Of a stretch of 64,000 nucleotides of DNA, positions 9,922-19,484 are shown one piece after another. The notes beneath the pieces are model-generated. The model made no database searches and was not told the DNA's origin. It was given only the letters and a program-made list of their open reading frames with translations. Within the stretch, counting starts at the first letter, position 1; each line of letters begins with the position of its first letter. The stretch spans positions 1,426,001-1,490,000 of the forward strand of contig NZ_CP015110.1 in the NCBI RefSeq assembly GCF_001612555.1. Reading direction: 5' to 3'. Source of the DNA: Acinetobacter sp. TGL-Y2 (lineage in GTDB: Bacteria; Pseudomonadota; Gammaproteobacteria; Pseudomonadales; Moraxellaceae). Position numbers and translations under genes: made by a program.

Positions 9922-10995
9922 TTATTCCCCTACAACTGAAGAAGCGGGTTCAACATCGGCATGTGCGTCAGAAGCAGCAGCCTCATGAGTGCCAGCAGCA
10001 GCTGAGTGATCAGCACCGTGGTAGTTGCTCATGTATTTGTTAATTACAGATTCAAATAACTTTGGCTCAACTGAAGAGTAATAAGTCACTGGGTGTGGCT
10101 TAGTTGGGTAAGGACCCTCTGCTTCAGCAGTTGCTGCAAGTTTTTTCTCTAAATCTGTTTTAGCATTCGCAACCATAGATTCGATTTGGAATTTCGAGCG
10201 GTTACCATCACGTAAGGTTGCAAATTCAGCTTGGTCTAAAATGGTCTTTTGAACTGCTTCTGGGTTTACAGAAGTACCGTTGCCCGCTTTAACAGCAGCA
10301 ACCCATTCTGCAAATGCTGGTTCAGACACAGAGTGAGCAAGGAAGCGCATTTGTGTGAAACCATAACCTGAGTAGTTCGAAGAGAAACCACGATATACGC
10401 CTTCAGCATCAGCAAGCATGTGAAGTTGAGTTTGCATACCCGCCATTGCATAAATTTGACCCGCTAACTGTGGAATGAAGAATGAGTTCATTGTGAAGTT
10501 AGAGGTAATGTTAAAGTTAAGAGGTGTCTTTTCTGGGAAACGCACTTCGTTAACTGTCGCAATTTGTTGTTCCGGATAAACGAAAACCCACTTAAACTGT
10601 TCAGAAATAACCTGAATAGTTAAAGGTGCTTTGTCTGATTCGAGCGGACGGTAAGGGTCATACTTGTGTGAGCCCCACCATGTTAGATACGCTAAAATAC
10701 CAATAATAATACACGGGATACCCCACACTACGATTTCGATAACTGTAGAGTGTGCCCATGTCGGTCTATAGTCTGCATCTTTATTCGACGCGCGATATTT
10801 CCAACCAAACCATAATGCCATGATAGCCGATGGAATGACCACCAATAGCATTAAATAGATCGCAGTCATCATGAGGTCTGATTGACCTTGAGCGACTGGA
10901 CCTTTTGAGTTTAGAAGTACCATATCACCGCCACACCCTGTTAAGAGCATAGCAAGCGTTGATAAAGACAATACAGCTAAAATTGTTTGTCTCAT
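9922..10995 (-). CDS. cyoA: Cytochrome bo3 quinol oxidase subunit II
   Basis: Subunit II, a lipoprotein of 357 residues. A signal segment ends in the lipobox LLTGC (Cys21). Two membrane helices follow, then a periplasmic cupredoxin-like domain (QVISEQFKWVFVYPEQQIATVNEVRFP). The domain lacks the Cys-x3-Cys set that binds CuA in cytochrome c oxidases, as expected for a quinol oxidase. The C-terminus is extended and Ala/His-rich (about residues 325-357). First gene of the operon; an 11-bp inverted repeat lies about 65 bases upstream. Confidence 0.96.
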   Translation of the reverse strand: MRQTILAVLSLSTLAMLLTGCGGDMVLLNSKGPVAQGQSDLMMTAIYLMLLVVIPSAIMALWFGWKYRASNKDADYRPTWAHSTVIEIVVWGIPCIIIGILAYLTWWGSHKYDPYRPLESDKAPLTIQVISEQFKWVFVYPEQQIATVNEVRFPEKTPLNFNITSNFTMNSFFIPQLAGQIYAMAGMQTQLHMLADAEGVYRGFSSNYSGYGFTQMRFLAHSVSEPAFAEWVAAVKAGNGTSVNPEAVQKTILDQAEFATLRDGNRSKFQIESMVANAKTDLEKKLAATAEAEGPYPTKPHPVTYYSSVEPKLFESVINKYMSNYHGADHSAAAGTHEAAASDAHADVEPASSVVGE

Positions 10996-11060
10996 TTTAC
11001 AACCTCGGTGAAGAGTCCCATTCCCTAAATAAATTATGGGATAGCGATTATAGTGTCACA

Positions 11061-11102
11061 TGATTGAAAACCCAAAAACTAGTTTATGAGAGTTTTCAAT
11101 CA
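11061..11102. repeat. 11-bp perfect inverted repeat upstream of cyoA
   Basis: TGATTGAAAAC (11061-11071) and GTTTTCAATCA (11092-11102) are exact reverse complements separated by 20 bases. They lie 66-107 bases upstream of the cyoA start in the only space where the operon promoter and its control sites can be. There is no T run, so it is not an obvious terminator. It may be a regulator site or an mRNA structure. Confidence 0.5.
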
Positions 11103-11185
11103 TCAGACACCGCTACGTTGTAGGGCATTATGCCCTATAAATATAAACTAAGCTATATATAAAGTACCTTTAAATATAAGGATTA

Positions 11186-11215
11186 AACCCAATTCCTTTA
11201 GTCGGAATTGGGTTT
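11186..11215. repeat. Strong hairpin between the RDD gene and cyoA
   Basis: AACCCAATTCC and GGAATTGGGTT form a perfect 11-bp stem with a 7-base loop, followed on the plus strand by only four T. It is a possible back-up terminator on either strand. Confidence 0.45.
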
Positions 11216-11250
11216 TGAAAGTGGTATTTATTGTGTCAAATCAAGCTTAT

Positions 11251-11276
11251 AAAAAAGGGGATACTTTGGTATCCCT
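11251..11276 (-). terminator. Terminator of the RDD gene
   Basis: On the minus strand GGGATAC/GTATCCC with a 4-nt loop is followed by CTTTTTT. It lies 5 bases after the stop codon at 11282. Confidence 0.85.
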
Positions 11277-11281
11277 TTGGC

Positions 11282-12055
11282 TTATTTTAATCGTTTAATC
11301 ACTTTGGTTTTTGCAAGTTTGTCGTGCAAAGTTTGACGCTTTTCACTCAAAGCAAACACATGATCAATGATTGTAATGAAAGGCATGAAAATCATATTTA
11401 AAATAATGAAGATCATACTGCGCAGTGTAAAAGCGCGCATCAAGTTTACTTTTTCACCATTTTTGGCATCTACGATTTGAATCTTGGTTACTTTTTTGCC
11501 TAAACTTTGTCCACTTTTAGCGATTAAAAAGGCTTGAGCTACAAGCATAAGCGCAATATAAACACCCATTGCTTGCCATGCTTCAGGCGGAATCAGGGTA
11601 AATAATTGCTCTTGAAGTTGAACGGCTTGATCAGATGAAGATGTATTTTGCATTTTCTGTTGTAGCTGAGACAATTGCGCTACTTGCTCTTCTGTTAAGA
11701 AAAAAGAAGGGATTATCATCGCAGGTAACCATAAAGCTAAATCCACAATTTTAGCGAGAAAGCGTGAGCCCAATGAAGCGAGTTCTGTTGAATTTTGCTT
11801 TTTGTTCACCTGAATGGTATGAGACGAGGTTTCTGAAGTTTGAGTTTCTGTCGGAAAGGGTGCGGAAGGCACGTAGCCTGTAGGTTGATACTCAAGCTTA
11901 CCTTGTGTGAGTTCACCTAGAGCTTTCCATTCAGCCATACCTTGATGCCAAGCCAAGTCAGTCAACAATACTTGTTGGCTTGCAAGCATTTGATTAATTT
12001 GCTCTACAGTGTATGGGCCAGCTTGTTGATTATTTCGCGCCAAGTAAATTTGCAT
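11282..12055 (-). CDS. RDD-family membrane protein with N-terminal GYF_2 domain
   Basis: 257 residues. Residues 1-52 (MQIYLARNNQQAGPYTVEQ ... AWHQGMAEWKAL) are a GYF_2/DUF4339-type domain, a small fold thought to bind peptides. After a linker rich in Thr/Ser/Gln comes an RDD domain (SLGSRFLAKIVDLALWLPAM, near residue 95). It has three or four membrane helices and the family segment SGQSLGKKVTKIQIVDAKNGEKV. RDD proteins are inner-membrane proteins, some linked to ion transport, but no substrate can be read here. It is monocistronic with its own terminator. Confidence 0.85.
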   Translation of the reverse strand: MQIYLARNNQQAGPYTVEQINQMLASQQVLLTDLAWHQGMAEWKALGELTQGKLEYQPTGYVPSAPFPTETQTSETSSHTIQVNKKQNSTELASLGSRFLAKIVDLALWLPAMIIPSFFLTEEQVAQLSQLQQKMQNTSSSDQAVQLQEQLFTLIPPEAWQAMGVYIALMLVAQAFLIAKSGQSLGKKVTKIQIVDAKNGEKVNLMRAFTLRSMIFIILNMIFMPFITIIDHVFALSEKRQTLHDKLAKTKVIKRLK

Positions 12056-12089
12056 AAAACTAAAATCTCAAAACTTCAAAATATGATGG

Positions 12090-12122
12090 GAAAAAAAAGA
12101 CCCACGAATGGGTCTTTTTTTA
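12090..12122. terminator. Bidirectional terminator between ppsA and the RDD gene
   Basis: AAAAAAAAGACCC and GGGTCTTTTTTT form a G+C-cored stem with A and T runs on either side. It lies 11 bases past the ppsA stop and works best for ppsA on the minus strand. Confidence 0.8.
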
Positions 12123-12132
12123 ACACGTTTTA

Positions 12133-14511
12133 TTACGCTTGTTTAGTCTTTTCTGCTGCAAGAAAGAACCAAGTGTCTAAAACTGAGTCTGGATTCAATG
12201 AAACAGATTCGATGCCTTGTTCCATTAACCATTGTGCTAAATCTGGGTGATCAGAAGGACCTTGACCACAAATACCTACGTATTTGCCAGCTTTGCGACA
12301 TGCATGAATCGCCATAGAAAGCAGCGCTTTCACTGCTGGATCACGTTCGTCAAACAAGTGAGATACGATACCAGAGTCACGGTCTAGACCCAATGTTAAT
12401 TGTGTTAAGTCGTTTGAACCAATAGAGAAACCATCAAAGTGCTCAAGGAATTGTTCAGCCAACAGTGCATTGGTTGGTAATTCACACATCATGATTACTT
12501 TAAGGCCGTTTTCACCACGTTTCAAACCATTTAGAGCCAAGAGTTCAATCACACGCTTCGCTTCAGCTACAGTACGTACAAAAGGAATCATGATTTGAAT
12601 ATTGGTCAAGCCCATTTCTTCACGCGCTTTTTTCAGAGCACGGCACTCAAGCTCGAAACAATCACGGAAATTGTCAGACACGTAGCGACTTGCACCACGG
12701 AAGCCAAGCATTGGATTTTCTTCTTCTGGCTCGTACAGCTTACCACCAATCAAATTTGCATATTCATTTGACTTAAAGTCAGACATACGCACAATCACTG
12801 GTTTGTCTGCAAATGCGGCAGCAAGAGTAGAAATACCTTCAACGAGTTTTTCAACGTAGAATTCGATAGGTGATGCATAACCCGCTGTACGAGATAGAAC
12901 AGCAGCACGTGTTTCACGCGGTAAGCTATCAATGTTTAGAAGTGCTTTAGGATGTACACCAATCATACGGTTGATGATAAATTCTAAACGTGCAAGACCA
13001 ATCCCTTCGTTTGGAATTTGCGCGAAGTCAAATGCGCGGTCAGGGTTACCAACGTTCATCATGATTTTGAACGGAAGTGTTGGCATAGATTCGATCGAGT
13101 TACGTTGAACTTCGAAATCTAAAGCACCTTCATAGATGAAACCTGTATCGCCTTCAGCGCAAGACACAGTCACTTCTTGACCATCAACCAAAATTTCAGT
13201 TGCATTGCCACAACCTACAATTGCAGGTACGCCAAGTTCACGTGCAATAATGGCTGCGTGACAAGTACGACCACCACGGTTGGTGATAATCGCCGCGGCA
13301 CGCTTCATGACTGGTTCCCAGTCTGGATCTGTCATATCCGATACGAGAACATCACCATCTTGCACTTTATCCATTTCTTTTACAGAAGAAATGATACGCA
13401 CGCGACCAGAACCGATACGTTGACCAATTGAACGACCTTCACAAATTACTGTACCTTTTTGTTTTAACAGGTAGCGTTCCATTGTGCCGACATTTTCACG
13501 GCTTTTCACAGTTTCAGGACGTGCTTGAACGATATAAATTTGACCGTCGTCGCCATCTTTCGCCCATTCGATATCCATTGGAGAACCGTAATGGTTTTCA
13601 ATGATCAACGCTTGTTTTGCGAGTTCTTGAAGTTCGAGGTCATTCAACGCAAATTGTTGACGATCTTGTTTTTCAACGTCAACGATAGTGACTGATTTAC
13701 CTGTAGAGCCTTCTTCACCATAAATCATTTTTTGGTGTTTAGAGCCTAGGTTACGACGGATTACTGCATGACGACCTGCATTCAATAGTGGCTTCGATAA
13801 ATAGAATTCGTCTGGGTTTACTGCGCCCTGAACCACCATTTCACCCAAACCATAAGATGCAGTAATAAATACAACATCACGGAAACCAGATTCAGTGTCG
13901 AGTGTAAACATCACACCCGCTGCACCCGTTTCAGAGCGAACCATACGTTGTACACCCGCAGACAAGGCTACGATGTCATGGTCAAAGTTTTGATGCACAC
14001 GGTAAGCAATCGCGCGGTCATTATATAAAGATGCGAAAACTTCTTTAATTGCGATCAGAACGTTATCAATACCGCGGATGTTTAAGAAGGTTTCTTGTTG
14101 ACCTGCAAATGATGCGTCTGGTAAGTCTTCAGCAGTCGCAGAAGAACGAACGGCAACCGCGATATCTGGGTTGCCGTTTGAAAGTACAGCGAACGCATCG
14201 CGGACTTCTTTTTCGAGTGTGGTAGTAAGCGGGGTGTCTACAATCCATTGGCGGATTTGAGCGCCAGTTTCAGCCAGTGCATTCACATCATCAACATTAA
14301 GTTGTTTCAATTCTGCTGAAATTTTGGCATTTAATCCACTTTGCTCAAGGAACTCACGATAAGCAGCTGCGGTCGTTGCAAAACCACCTGGTACGGATAC
14401 ACCAGCATTGGCTAAATGACTGATCATTTCTCCCAGTGATGAGTTTTTACCACCCACGATCTCTACGTCGTGTTTACCTAATTTTTCCAGACCGATTACG
14501 CGTGCTTCCAA
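12133..14511 (-). CDS. ppsA: Phosphoenolpyruvate synthase
   Basis: Converts pyruvate, ATP and water to PEP, AMP and phosphate, the first step of gluconeogenesis from pyruvate or lactate. The 792 residues carry the N-terminal ATP-binding domain ([12 protein letters not shown] near residue 20; [25 protein letters not shown]). The phosphohistidine domain follows ([21 protein letters not shown] near residue 420, His as phospho-acceptor). The C-terminal PEP-binding barrel ends in [19 protein letters not shown] and [12 protein letters not shown]. It diverges from ppsR, which encodes the kinase/phosphorylase that regulates it. Confidence 0.97.
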   Translation of the reverse strand: MEARVIGLEKLGKHDVEIVGGKNSSLGEMISHLANAGVSVPGGFATTAAAYREFLEQSGLNAKISAELKQLNVDDVNALAETGAQIRQWIVDTPLTTTLEKEVRDAFAVLSNGNPDIAVAVRSSATAEDLPDASFAGQQETFLNIRGIDNVLIAIKEVFASLYNDRAIAYRVHQNFDHDIVALSAGVQRMVRSETGAAGVMFTLDTESGFRDVVFITASYGLGEMVVQGAVNPDEFYLSKPLLNAGRHAVIRRNLGSKHQKMIYGEEGSTGKSVTIVDVEKQDRQQFALNDLELQELAKQALIIENHYGSPMDIEWAKDGDDGQIYIVQARPETVKSRENVGTMERYLLKQKGTVICEGRSIGQRIGSGRVRIISSVKEMDKVQDGDVLVSDMTDPDWEPVMKRAAAIITNRGGRTCHAAIIARELGVPAIVGCGNATEILVDGQEVTVSCAEGDTGFIYEGALDFEVQRNSIESMPTLPFKIMMNVGNPDRAFDFAQIPNEGIGLARLEFIINRMIGVHPKALLNIDSLPRETRAAVLSRTAGYASPIEFYVEKLVEGISTLAAAFADKPVIVRMSDFKSNEYANLIGGKLYEPEEENPMLGFRGASRYVSDNFRDCFELECRALKKAREEMGLTNIQIMIPFVRTVAEAKRVIELLALNGLKRGENGLKVIMMCELPTNALLAEQFLEHFDGFSIGSNDLTQLTLGLDRDSGIVSHLFDERDPAVKALLSMAIHACRKAGKYVGICGQGPSDHPDLAQWLMEQGIESVSLNPDSVLDTWFFLAAEKTKQA

Positions 14512-14664
14512 AGTTGTTACTCCACTTATGCAGTATTAATCACTATCTTGGCATGATATTTTATGAAAAACTTAGCAAAATTATTTTACTAAGCGACAGT
14601 CATGTAAGATCAGTTTACTATAATGATTATATAGCACTTAGATAAATAATTGAGGAGAATTTTA

Positions 14665-15501
14665 ATGTCAGAAAGTAAAGATATTAAACGAAGTGTTTTT
14701 TTTATTTCCGATGGAACTGCCATCACTGCAGAGACACTTGGGCATTCTTTATTGGCACAATTTCCTCATGTTGATTTTGATATTCATATCATTCCTTACA
14801 TTACCACAGAAGAGGCTGCAACCATTGTGGTCGCTGAGATTAACCAGTGTTCAGCGCGTGATGGTCAATTGCCTTTGGTGTTTGACACATTGGTCGATCC
14901 TTATGTGAGAGATATCATCAATACAGCCAATGCAGTTAACTTAGATGTGTTCGAAGGAATGATTAGTAAACTGTCAGAAGTGCTGGGAACTGCGCCTACA
15001 ACTTTAGTCGGACAAACCCATGCAGTAACCGATTCTGAGTCGTATAAAGCACGTATTGATGCGGTTCATTTTGCACTGGACAATGACGATGGTGCACGAA
15101 CCCGACACTATGACAAAGCCGATCTGATTTTGATTGGGGTATCACGGTCTGGCAAAACACCAACCTCGATTTATTTGTCCTTGCAGTTTGGGATACGTGT
15201 GGCGAACTATCCACTGACTGAAGAAGACTTAGATGACAATCGTTTACCGAAAGTCTTAAAAGAACATAAACATAAACTGTTTGGTTTGATGATTGATGCT
15301 GAAAGACTGGTGGCGATTCGTACAGAGCGTAAAGCCAACAGTCGTTATGCCAGCTTTAGTCAATGTCAAATGGAACTTCGCGCAGTAGAAGGCATCTATA
15401 TATCTGAAGGGATTAAATACTTGGATGTCTCAGAAATGTCAATCGAAGAGATTTCTACTCGTATTTTACAAATGACGGGACTTAAGCGACGGATCGGCTA
15501 A
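14665..15501 (+). CDS. ppsR: PEP synthase regulatory kinase/pyrophosphorylase
   Basis: A DUF299 protein that switches PEP synthase off by ADP-dependent Thr phosphorylation and on by Pi-dependent dephosphorylation. The 278 residues begin MSESKDIKRSVFFISDGTAITAE, and a P-loop GVSRSGKT is at residues 158-165. The ATG at 14665 is used because GAGGAGA lies just upstream; a TTG start five codons earlier would sit inside that site. It is divergent from ppsA, 153 bases away, so the pair can be coregulated from the shared gap. Confidence 0.95.
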   Translation: MSESKDIKRSVFFISDGTAITAETLGHSLLAQFPHVDFDIHIIPYITTEEAATIVVAEINQCSARDGQLPLVFDTLVDPYVRDIINTANAVNLDVFEGMISKLSEVLGTAPTTLVGQTHAVTDSESYKARIDAVHFALDNDDGARTRHYDKADLILIGVSRSGKTPTSIYLSLQFGIRVANYPLTEEDLDDNRLPKVLKEHKHKLFGLMIDAERLVAIRTERKANSRYASFSQCQMELRAVEGIYISEGIKYLDVSEMSIEEISTRILQMTGLKRRIG

Positions 15502-15601
15502 TGGGCCAGCTAATTTAAGAAAATGAACCAACTGATTTAGGTATTTGATCTATAGCGTCACGTGCTCAATTCATTTGCTGTAATGGTTGGTTCTAAATAG
15601 A

Positions 15602-15626
15602 GTCAGCATCGTGCTGGCTTTTTTTG
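15602..15626 (+). terminator. Terminator downstream of ppsR
   Basis: GTCAGCA/TGCTGGC (one G-U pair) with a 3-nt loop followed by seven T, about 100 bases after the ppsR stop. Confidence 0.75.
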
Positions 15627-15642
15627 TTGAGCTTTAATTTTC

Positions 15643-15677
15643 ACTTAAAACTTAAAACTTAAAACTTAAAACTTAAA
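15643..15677. repeat. Short tandem repeat, 8-bp unit ACTTAAAA x4.4
   Basis: The unit ACTTAAAA is repeated about four times without interruption just beyond the ppsR terminator. It is simple-sequence DNA with no gene around it. Confidence 0.8.
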
Positions 15678-15789
15678 TTTATTGCTTATTAGATAACTTA
15701 AATAAAGTAGAGACCTTGCTCAAGTACAAACTATCTTTATATAAATTTTATAAGGTGTCTGAAATTAAATTGCTTTTTCAGATTTGGAT

Positions 15790-15902
15790 GACTTTGTTGC
15801 ATAAATATTTTGTAAAGAATTGATTTTAGTGGGTTTTATTAATTTTTAATCTAGAAACTAATCACTATAAATCAGTAGTTTAAATATTTGTGCAACAAAG
15901 CC
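15790..15902. mobile_element. MITE (113 bp) with 9-bp target duplication
   Basis: The ends are inverted repeats. The left end starts GACTTTGTTGCATAAATATT and the right end, reverse-complemented, starts GGCTTTGTTGCACAAATATT (19 of 21 positions match). The element is flanked by a perfect 9-bp direct repeat GATTTGGAT at 15781-15789 and 15903-15911. It has no coding capacity. The end sequence and 9-bp duplication are those of the IS903 group of the IS5 family. Size and ends fit MITE-Aba12, which has been described in Acinetobacter as mobilised by an ISAba12-like transposase. The element looks recent because the duplication is intact. The rest of the 15.5-16.2 kb gap shows no gene. Confidence 0.85.
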
Positions 15903-16222
15903 GATTTGGATTTTAAACGCTTGATACCCCAACCTTGGCAAATCTTTATTTTAACAGTGGAGGTTTTCGAAAAAAGCGGAATCACTGAAAAAAGGAATCA
16001 GGTCGTCCTGATACTTTTACAATCATGAATTTCCTAAAAGGGGCGGATTTAAACATGAGGTGCGACTGTGTTCTATAAAGATCAGATGAATCCTATTTAT
16101 AAACCAACACCTTCAAATATAGCAAATGAGGAGCTCGTTATACTCCTTATTTGATTACTATTTAATTGCTTAAATAATGTTAATTGCTTAAATAGGGCTT
16201 AAACATAGTTGAGCGAATAGCG

Positions 16223-16786
16223 TTAAGTTGTCTCATAAGTATGAATGATCACATCGACAATATGTTCAACGCCTTCCATGCTTTGAATAGCATCTTCACT
16301 AATCTTCACGATCGGCCAAGTAATCAGTTTGCAGTTTTCACGCTGTAATGCAGCATAATAGTGATCTGACTTGAAAAATATTTTCTTATCCATTGCTGAG
16401 TTAGGCATCAATTGCCGTTTAAGCCATGTGTCTGAGACTTGCGATTCCAAATAACGAATCGCAAGCAGTGATTTAATTCGATTGTTGAATAAACGCCGAT
16501 TTTTAATCATCAGTGGATGCGACACTAAGCGCTGCACGCCTGTTTCAGTCTGTGGCAAAACAAAATGGGGTGCCATTTGAAAAACTTTTACAAATTGCGC
16601 TTTCTGACAAATGTGTTCAAGGAGTGACACAGACAATTGATTTGCACCAATGATCGCCACTTTTAAGTCTGTAAAGTCATGTGATTTAATGTCTTCTGCG
16701 GCAATGATTTTTCCTGTGTAGTGTTTAAAATGCTCAGGCGTATTTTGAAAAAATGCATCCGTGTGCTGTTTATTCCTATTTTTCAT
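16223..16786 (-). pseudogene. N-terminally deleted flavin monooxygenase (Baeyer-Villiger type) remnant
   Basis: The 187-codon frame aligns by eye to the second half of FAD/NADPH monooxygenases of the BVMO/FMO class. KVAIIGANQLSVSLLEHI (around residue 43) corresponds to the NADPH Rossmann segment GxGASAxQ. FQMAPHFVLP corresponds to the FQRTPxWVLP segment, and FKSDHYYAALQRENCKLIT to the later substrate-domain segment. The first FAD-binding half is missing and the final ATGF-type motif has decayed to HTYETT followed by a stop. The glycine pattern is also degraded. It is probably non-functional. It lies 21 bases downstream of the diiron gene, suggesting that the two once formed one pathway operon. 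Confidence 0.6.
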
Positions 16787-16807
16787 TTTGAGTCCCTAAT
16801 TGTTGTT

Positions 16808-17749
16808 TTAGTTTATGGCTTTCGGTTCTGCTGTTAATTCATATATCCAAGTTGGCACCCGCGGTAAAGACTTTTCTGGAATCTTATCGGTTACTTTGAC
16901 CATGGCATCAATCGGCATATGGAACCATTTTTTATTACGATCTACTACGTTTTTGCCATGAAATTGAATGATTTGGAACCATGGATTACGACGGCCTTCA
17001 ACAGTACGACCACCAATACGAGAAAACTTATTCATCGCTGCGTAAAGTTTTTCTTCAGGTAATCCAAGTTTAATAACATTATCACGCATTTTATTGATCA
17101 ATGGCAAATAAGCCAAAATACCCAAGAGCATACGTGGATCTACAGCACGAGCAGCCATTTGTGCAAGTTCGATCATGGTTTTGTTAACACCCTGTGCTTC
17201 CATCACACTAAAACCAACCCCCAGATGCCGCGCTTCATCACCGTTAATCAGTTCGAAAGCTTGATGGCAAACAGGGTCATCGACCGTATCAAGTAAGAAT
17301 GTACACAGCGCTCCATCAAGTGCCACTTCAAGCATTGGAATGACCGCACCCAAAATATAAAAGGGCATGTCATCTGCGTAGGTATCTAACCATTCGATAA
17401 TCAATCTTAAATTTTTATTGGGCTTGGGAATATCACCATCGAGCATGCCCCAACGTTTCATCAGCGCCATTTCAGCATTGGCATGACGCTGCTCTTCAGC
17501 ATGGAAAATGGCATACATTTCGCGTAGCGTCTCGGTCGGTGCTTTTGGGGACATGGCTGAAAAAGCACGCGCCCCTACGTGCTCAATCCACATCAGATCC
17601 GCCATAAAGTCTTTAAGCTTAGGCCACTGTTCAGCAGTGACCAGTTCACGACCTGGCGCATCCCAATCGATATCAGATAAGGTCCATTGAGTATTTTTGA
17701 CTTTTTCCAGCATTTTATCTAGGTCGATAGAAGCCATCATCCATTCCAT
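16808..17749 (-). CDS. Ferritin-like diiron protein
   Basis: 313 residues, mostly helical. The two-helix-pair iron ligands of ferritin-like diiron proteins are visible: WIEHVGARA near residue 55, AEEQRHANAEMAL near residue 82, a third acidic helix (PMLEVALDG near 140) and NGDEARHLGVGF near 170. This E, EExxH, E, DExxH arrangement suggests an oxygen-activating or redox enzyme such as AurF-like N-oxygenases; the substrate is unknown. The remnant of a flavin monooxygenase follows immediately downstream. Three ATG codons crowd the start, and the third (residue 5) may be the true one. I see no strong ribosome-binding site for any of them. Confidence 0.6.
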   Translation of the reverse strand: MEWMMASIDLDKMLEKVKNTQWTLSDIDWDAPGRELVTAEQWPKLKDFMADLMWIEHVGARAFSAMSPKAPTETLREMYAIFHAEEQRHANAEMALMKRWGMLDGDIPKPNKNLRLIIEWLDTYADDMPFYILGAVIPMLEVALDGALCTFLLDTVDDPVCHQAFELINGDEARHLGVGFSVMEAQGVNKTMIELAQMAARAVDPRMLLGILAYLPLINKMRDNVIKLGLPEEKLYAAMNKFSRIGGRTVEGRRNPWFQIIQFHGKNVVDRNKKWFHMPIDAMVKVTDKIPEKSLPRVPTWIYELTAEPKAIN

Positions 17750-18052
17750 ATTGCAATTGTTTTAAATGAATATTAGTCTTTAAAAATGTGATAGGGTTTG
17801 CAAAAGTGCTAATTATGATTTGATCATTCTTGCTAATCACTTAACCAGTTGTTTTAAATAGGTAATTTTATTCAGAAGCAATAATTATTTTTCGGAACAT
17901 ATTATTTTAGGTCAAAACATATCCTTCGAAAATAGATTGTCTAACAGAATCTTTATGGCGAATATTGGAGTGTTTAACGGCGCCGGTTACATACTGCAAC
18001 GAGGTAGGCAAGCAAACAAAGTTTATCAAAATATCTATAAAATAATGAGCTT

Positions 18053-18091
18053 AAAGGCATCGCGTGTATAACTATTTCAAACGATGCCTTT
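18053..18091. terminator. Long hairpin beyond the YiaA pseudogene
   Basis: AAAGGCATCG (18053-18062) and CGATGCCTTT (18082-18091) are perfect complements around a 19-base loop, with TTTATTT on the plus side. It sits just past the end of the minus-strand YiaA remnant. The rest of the 17,750-18,094 gap shows no gene. Confidence 0.55.
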
Positions 18092-18094
18092 TAT

Positions 18095-18510
18095 TTACTC
18101 TAAAGGAGTGTCTTGTTCAGTTGGCTGAATTTCTGACATCGTATTAGAGCGAGCAATAGCCGCAGACGAATGGGTTTTTAAATACTCCAAATCTCGAATA
18201 TTCTTCTGGACGGCTACAGCGCCAAAAGACCAATACAGATGATGACCGATACCCAGCACAGCCCAAAATAAATTGGGGGTACGGCTAAACCTTCAGGTTT
18301 GTCACGCACCACTTTTTGTAAAGACACCGACGCAAATAAGGCACAAAGAATCACCACTAGATAATAGCCTTTTTCATTGAGTTGCATATTGGCATTGAAC
18401 AGCCCCACAGCATAAACAACAACACCTGCAAGTAGTGCAACCTAACTGGCTGCGATAAAAGCGCAGGTCGGTTTATTAATATAATCCTAATCCTGCTTAA
18501 GCCAATGGTT
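18095..18510 (-). pseudogene. yiaA: YiaA/YiaB-type inner membrane protein, nonsense plus internal deletion
   Basis: Read leftward, the frame KPTCAFIAAS-stop-VALLAGVVVYAVGLFNANMQ has TAG where the family has Trp (TGG to TAG). It continues through LNEKGYYLVV and LQKVVRDKPEGL to ICIGLLAL. The second half of the repeat is then largely missing, and the reading resumes in another frame as FGAVAVQKNIRDLEYLK to a stop at 18095. Compared with E. coli YiaA, roughly 30 residues including the last membrane helices are gone. Both lesions make a working protein unlikely. No clear start codon is visible. Confidence 0.75.
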
Positions 18511-18587
18511 CCATTGATGGTTCTAGTCCTCTTATTTTCCAAGTCAATTTCTTATCCGCGATTCGGGTTATATAGTTTATTTATAAA

Positions 18588-19484
18588 TTATTCATGTCGT
18601 AACTGAACCGTATCGGCTTGTTCGCGAGTTATCGGCGCAAAGCGATTGAGCAACATGCCGAAAATGGCAGCAAAAATGTACATAAAGATGGAATAAACCG
18701 CTGCGGGCATAGCGGCTTCTGGACTATTCATAATGGTTAAGGCAATGGTCATTGCCAAAGTACTGTTATGAATACCAATTTCAAATGCACATGCACGCGC
18801 TTGAAAACTGGGCACGTTCAGCAGTCGCGGTAAGAAATATCCGACACTCAGACTTAAGACGCAGAACAGTGCAGTCGCAATACCGACTTGAGTTAAATAC
18901 TGCATAATATTTTCACGCTCGGACAGTACTGCACCCAAAATAATTAACACCAGAAACACGACTGCAAAAATTCGCAATGGTTTCTCAAGCTTTTGCGCAA
19001 TATGTGGGACGTAATGCCGAATCAGCATTCCCAGTGCAACGGGCACTAAAATAATCACAAAGACTTGTAAAATCTTGCTGAACTGTAAGCCAATCTGGGT
19101 TGAATCTTGAATGAAATGTGCAATTGCGAAATTAACAATCAACGGTAACGTAATCGCCGCAATCACCGCATTAATTGCGGTCAGGGTAATATTGAGCGCG
19201 ATATCGCCTTTATATAAAAAACTAAACAAGTTCGCGGTTGCACCCCCTGGAGAGGCAGCCAGCAACATTAAACCTACGGCCAAAAGGGGCGGAAGGTTTA
19301 AAACTTTACAGATGACAAAGGCAATACCCACCAAAATCACCAGCTGAGCAAAAAGTGCAATCAATACTGCTTTGGGATGTTTTTTAACACGGGCGAAATC
19401 TTTTAAAGTTAACTCCAAACCTAAACCAGCCATAACAATAGCCAGTGCAAGTGGGAGCATAATAGTGATGATTCCTGTATCCAT
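18588..19484 (-). CDS. Bile acid:sodium symporter family (SBF) transporter
   Basis: 298 residues with nine or ten membrane helices. The SBF-family segments are present: AGLGLELTLKDF near residue 20, LLAASPGGATANLFSFLYKGDIALN near 75-100, and FEIGIHNSTLAMTIAL near 230. These correspond to the core helix-crossing region that binds sodium in ASBT homologues. It probably imports an organic anion with Na+, but bile acids are not a likely natural substrate here and none can be inferred. It is monocistronic, downstream in the reading direction from an empty 300-base gap. Confidence 0.88.
   Translation of the reverse strand: MDTGIITIMLPLALAIVMAGLGLELTLKDFARVKKHPKAVLIALFAQLVILVGIAFVICKVLNLPPLLAVGLMLLAASPGGATANLFSFLYKGDIALNITLTAINAVIAAITLPLIVNFAIAHFIQDSTQIGLQFSKILQVFVIILVPVALGMLIRHYVPHIAQKLEKPLRIFAVVFLVLIILGAVLSERENIMQYLTQVGIATALFCVLSLSVGYFLPRLLNVPSFQARACAFEIGIHNSTLAMTIALTIMNSPEAAMPAAVYSIFMYIFAAIFGMLLNRFAPITREQADTVQLRHE

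Noticed and set aside
15643..15677. Possible CRISPR-like or regulatory array
   Set aside because: It is a simple 8-bp tandem repeat without spacers. No CRISPR array and no cas genes are seen in the window.
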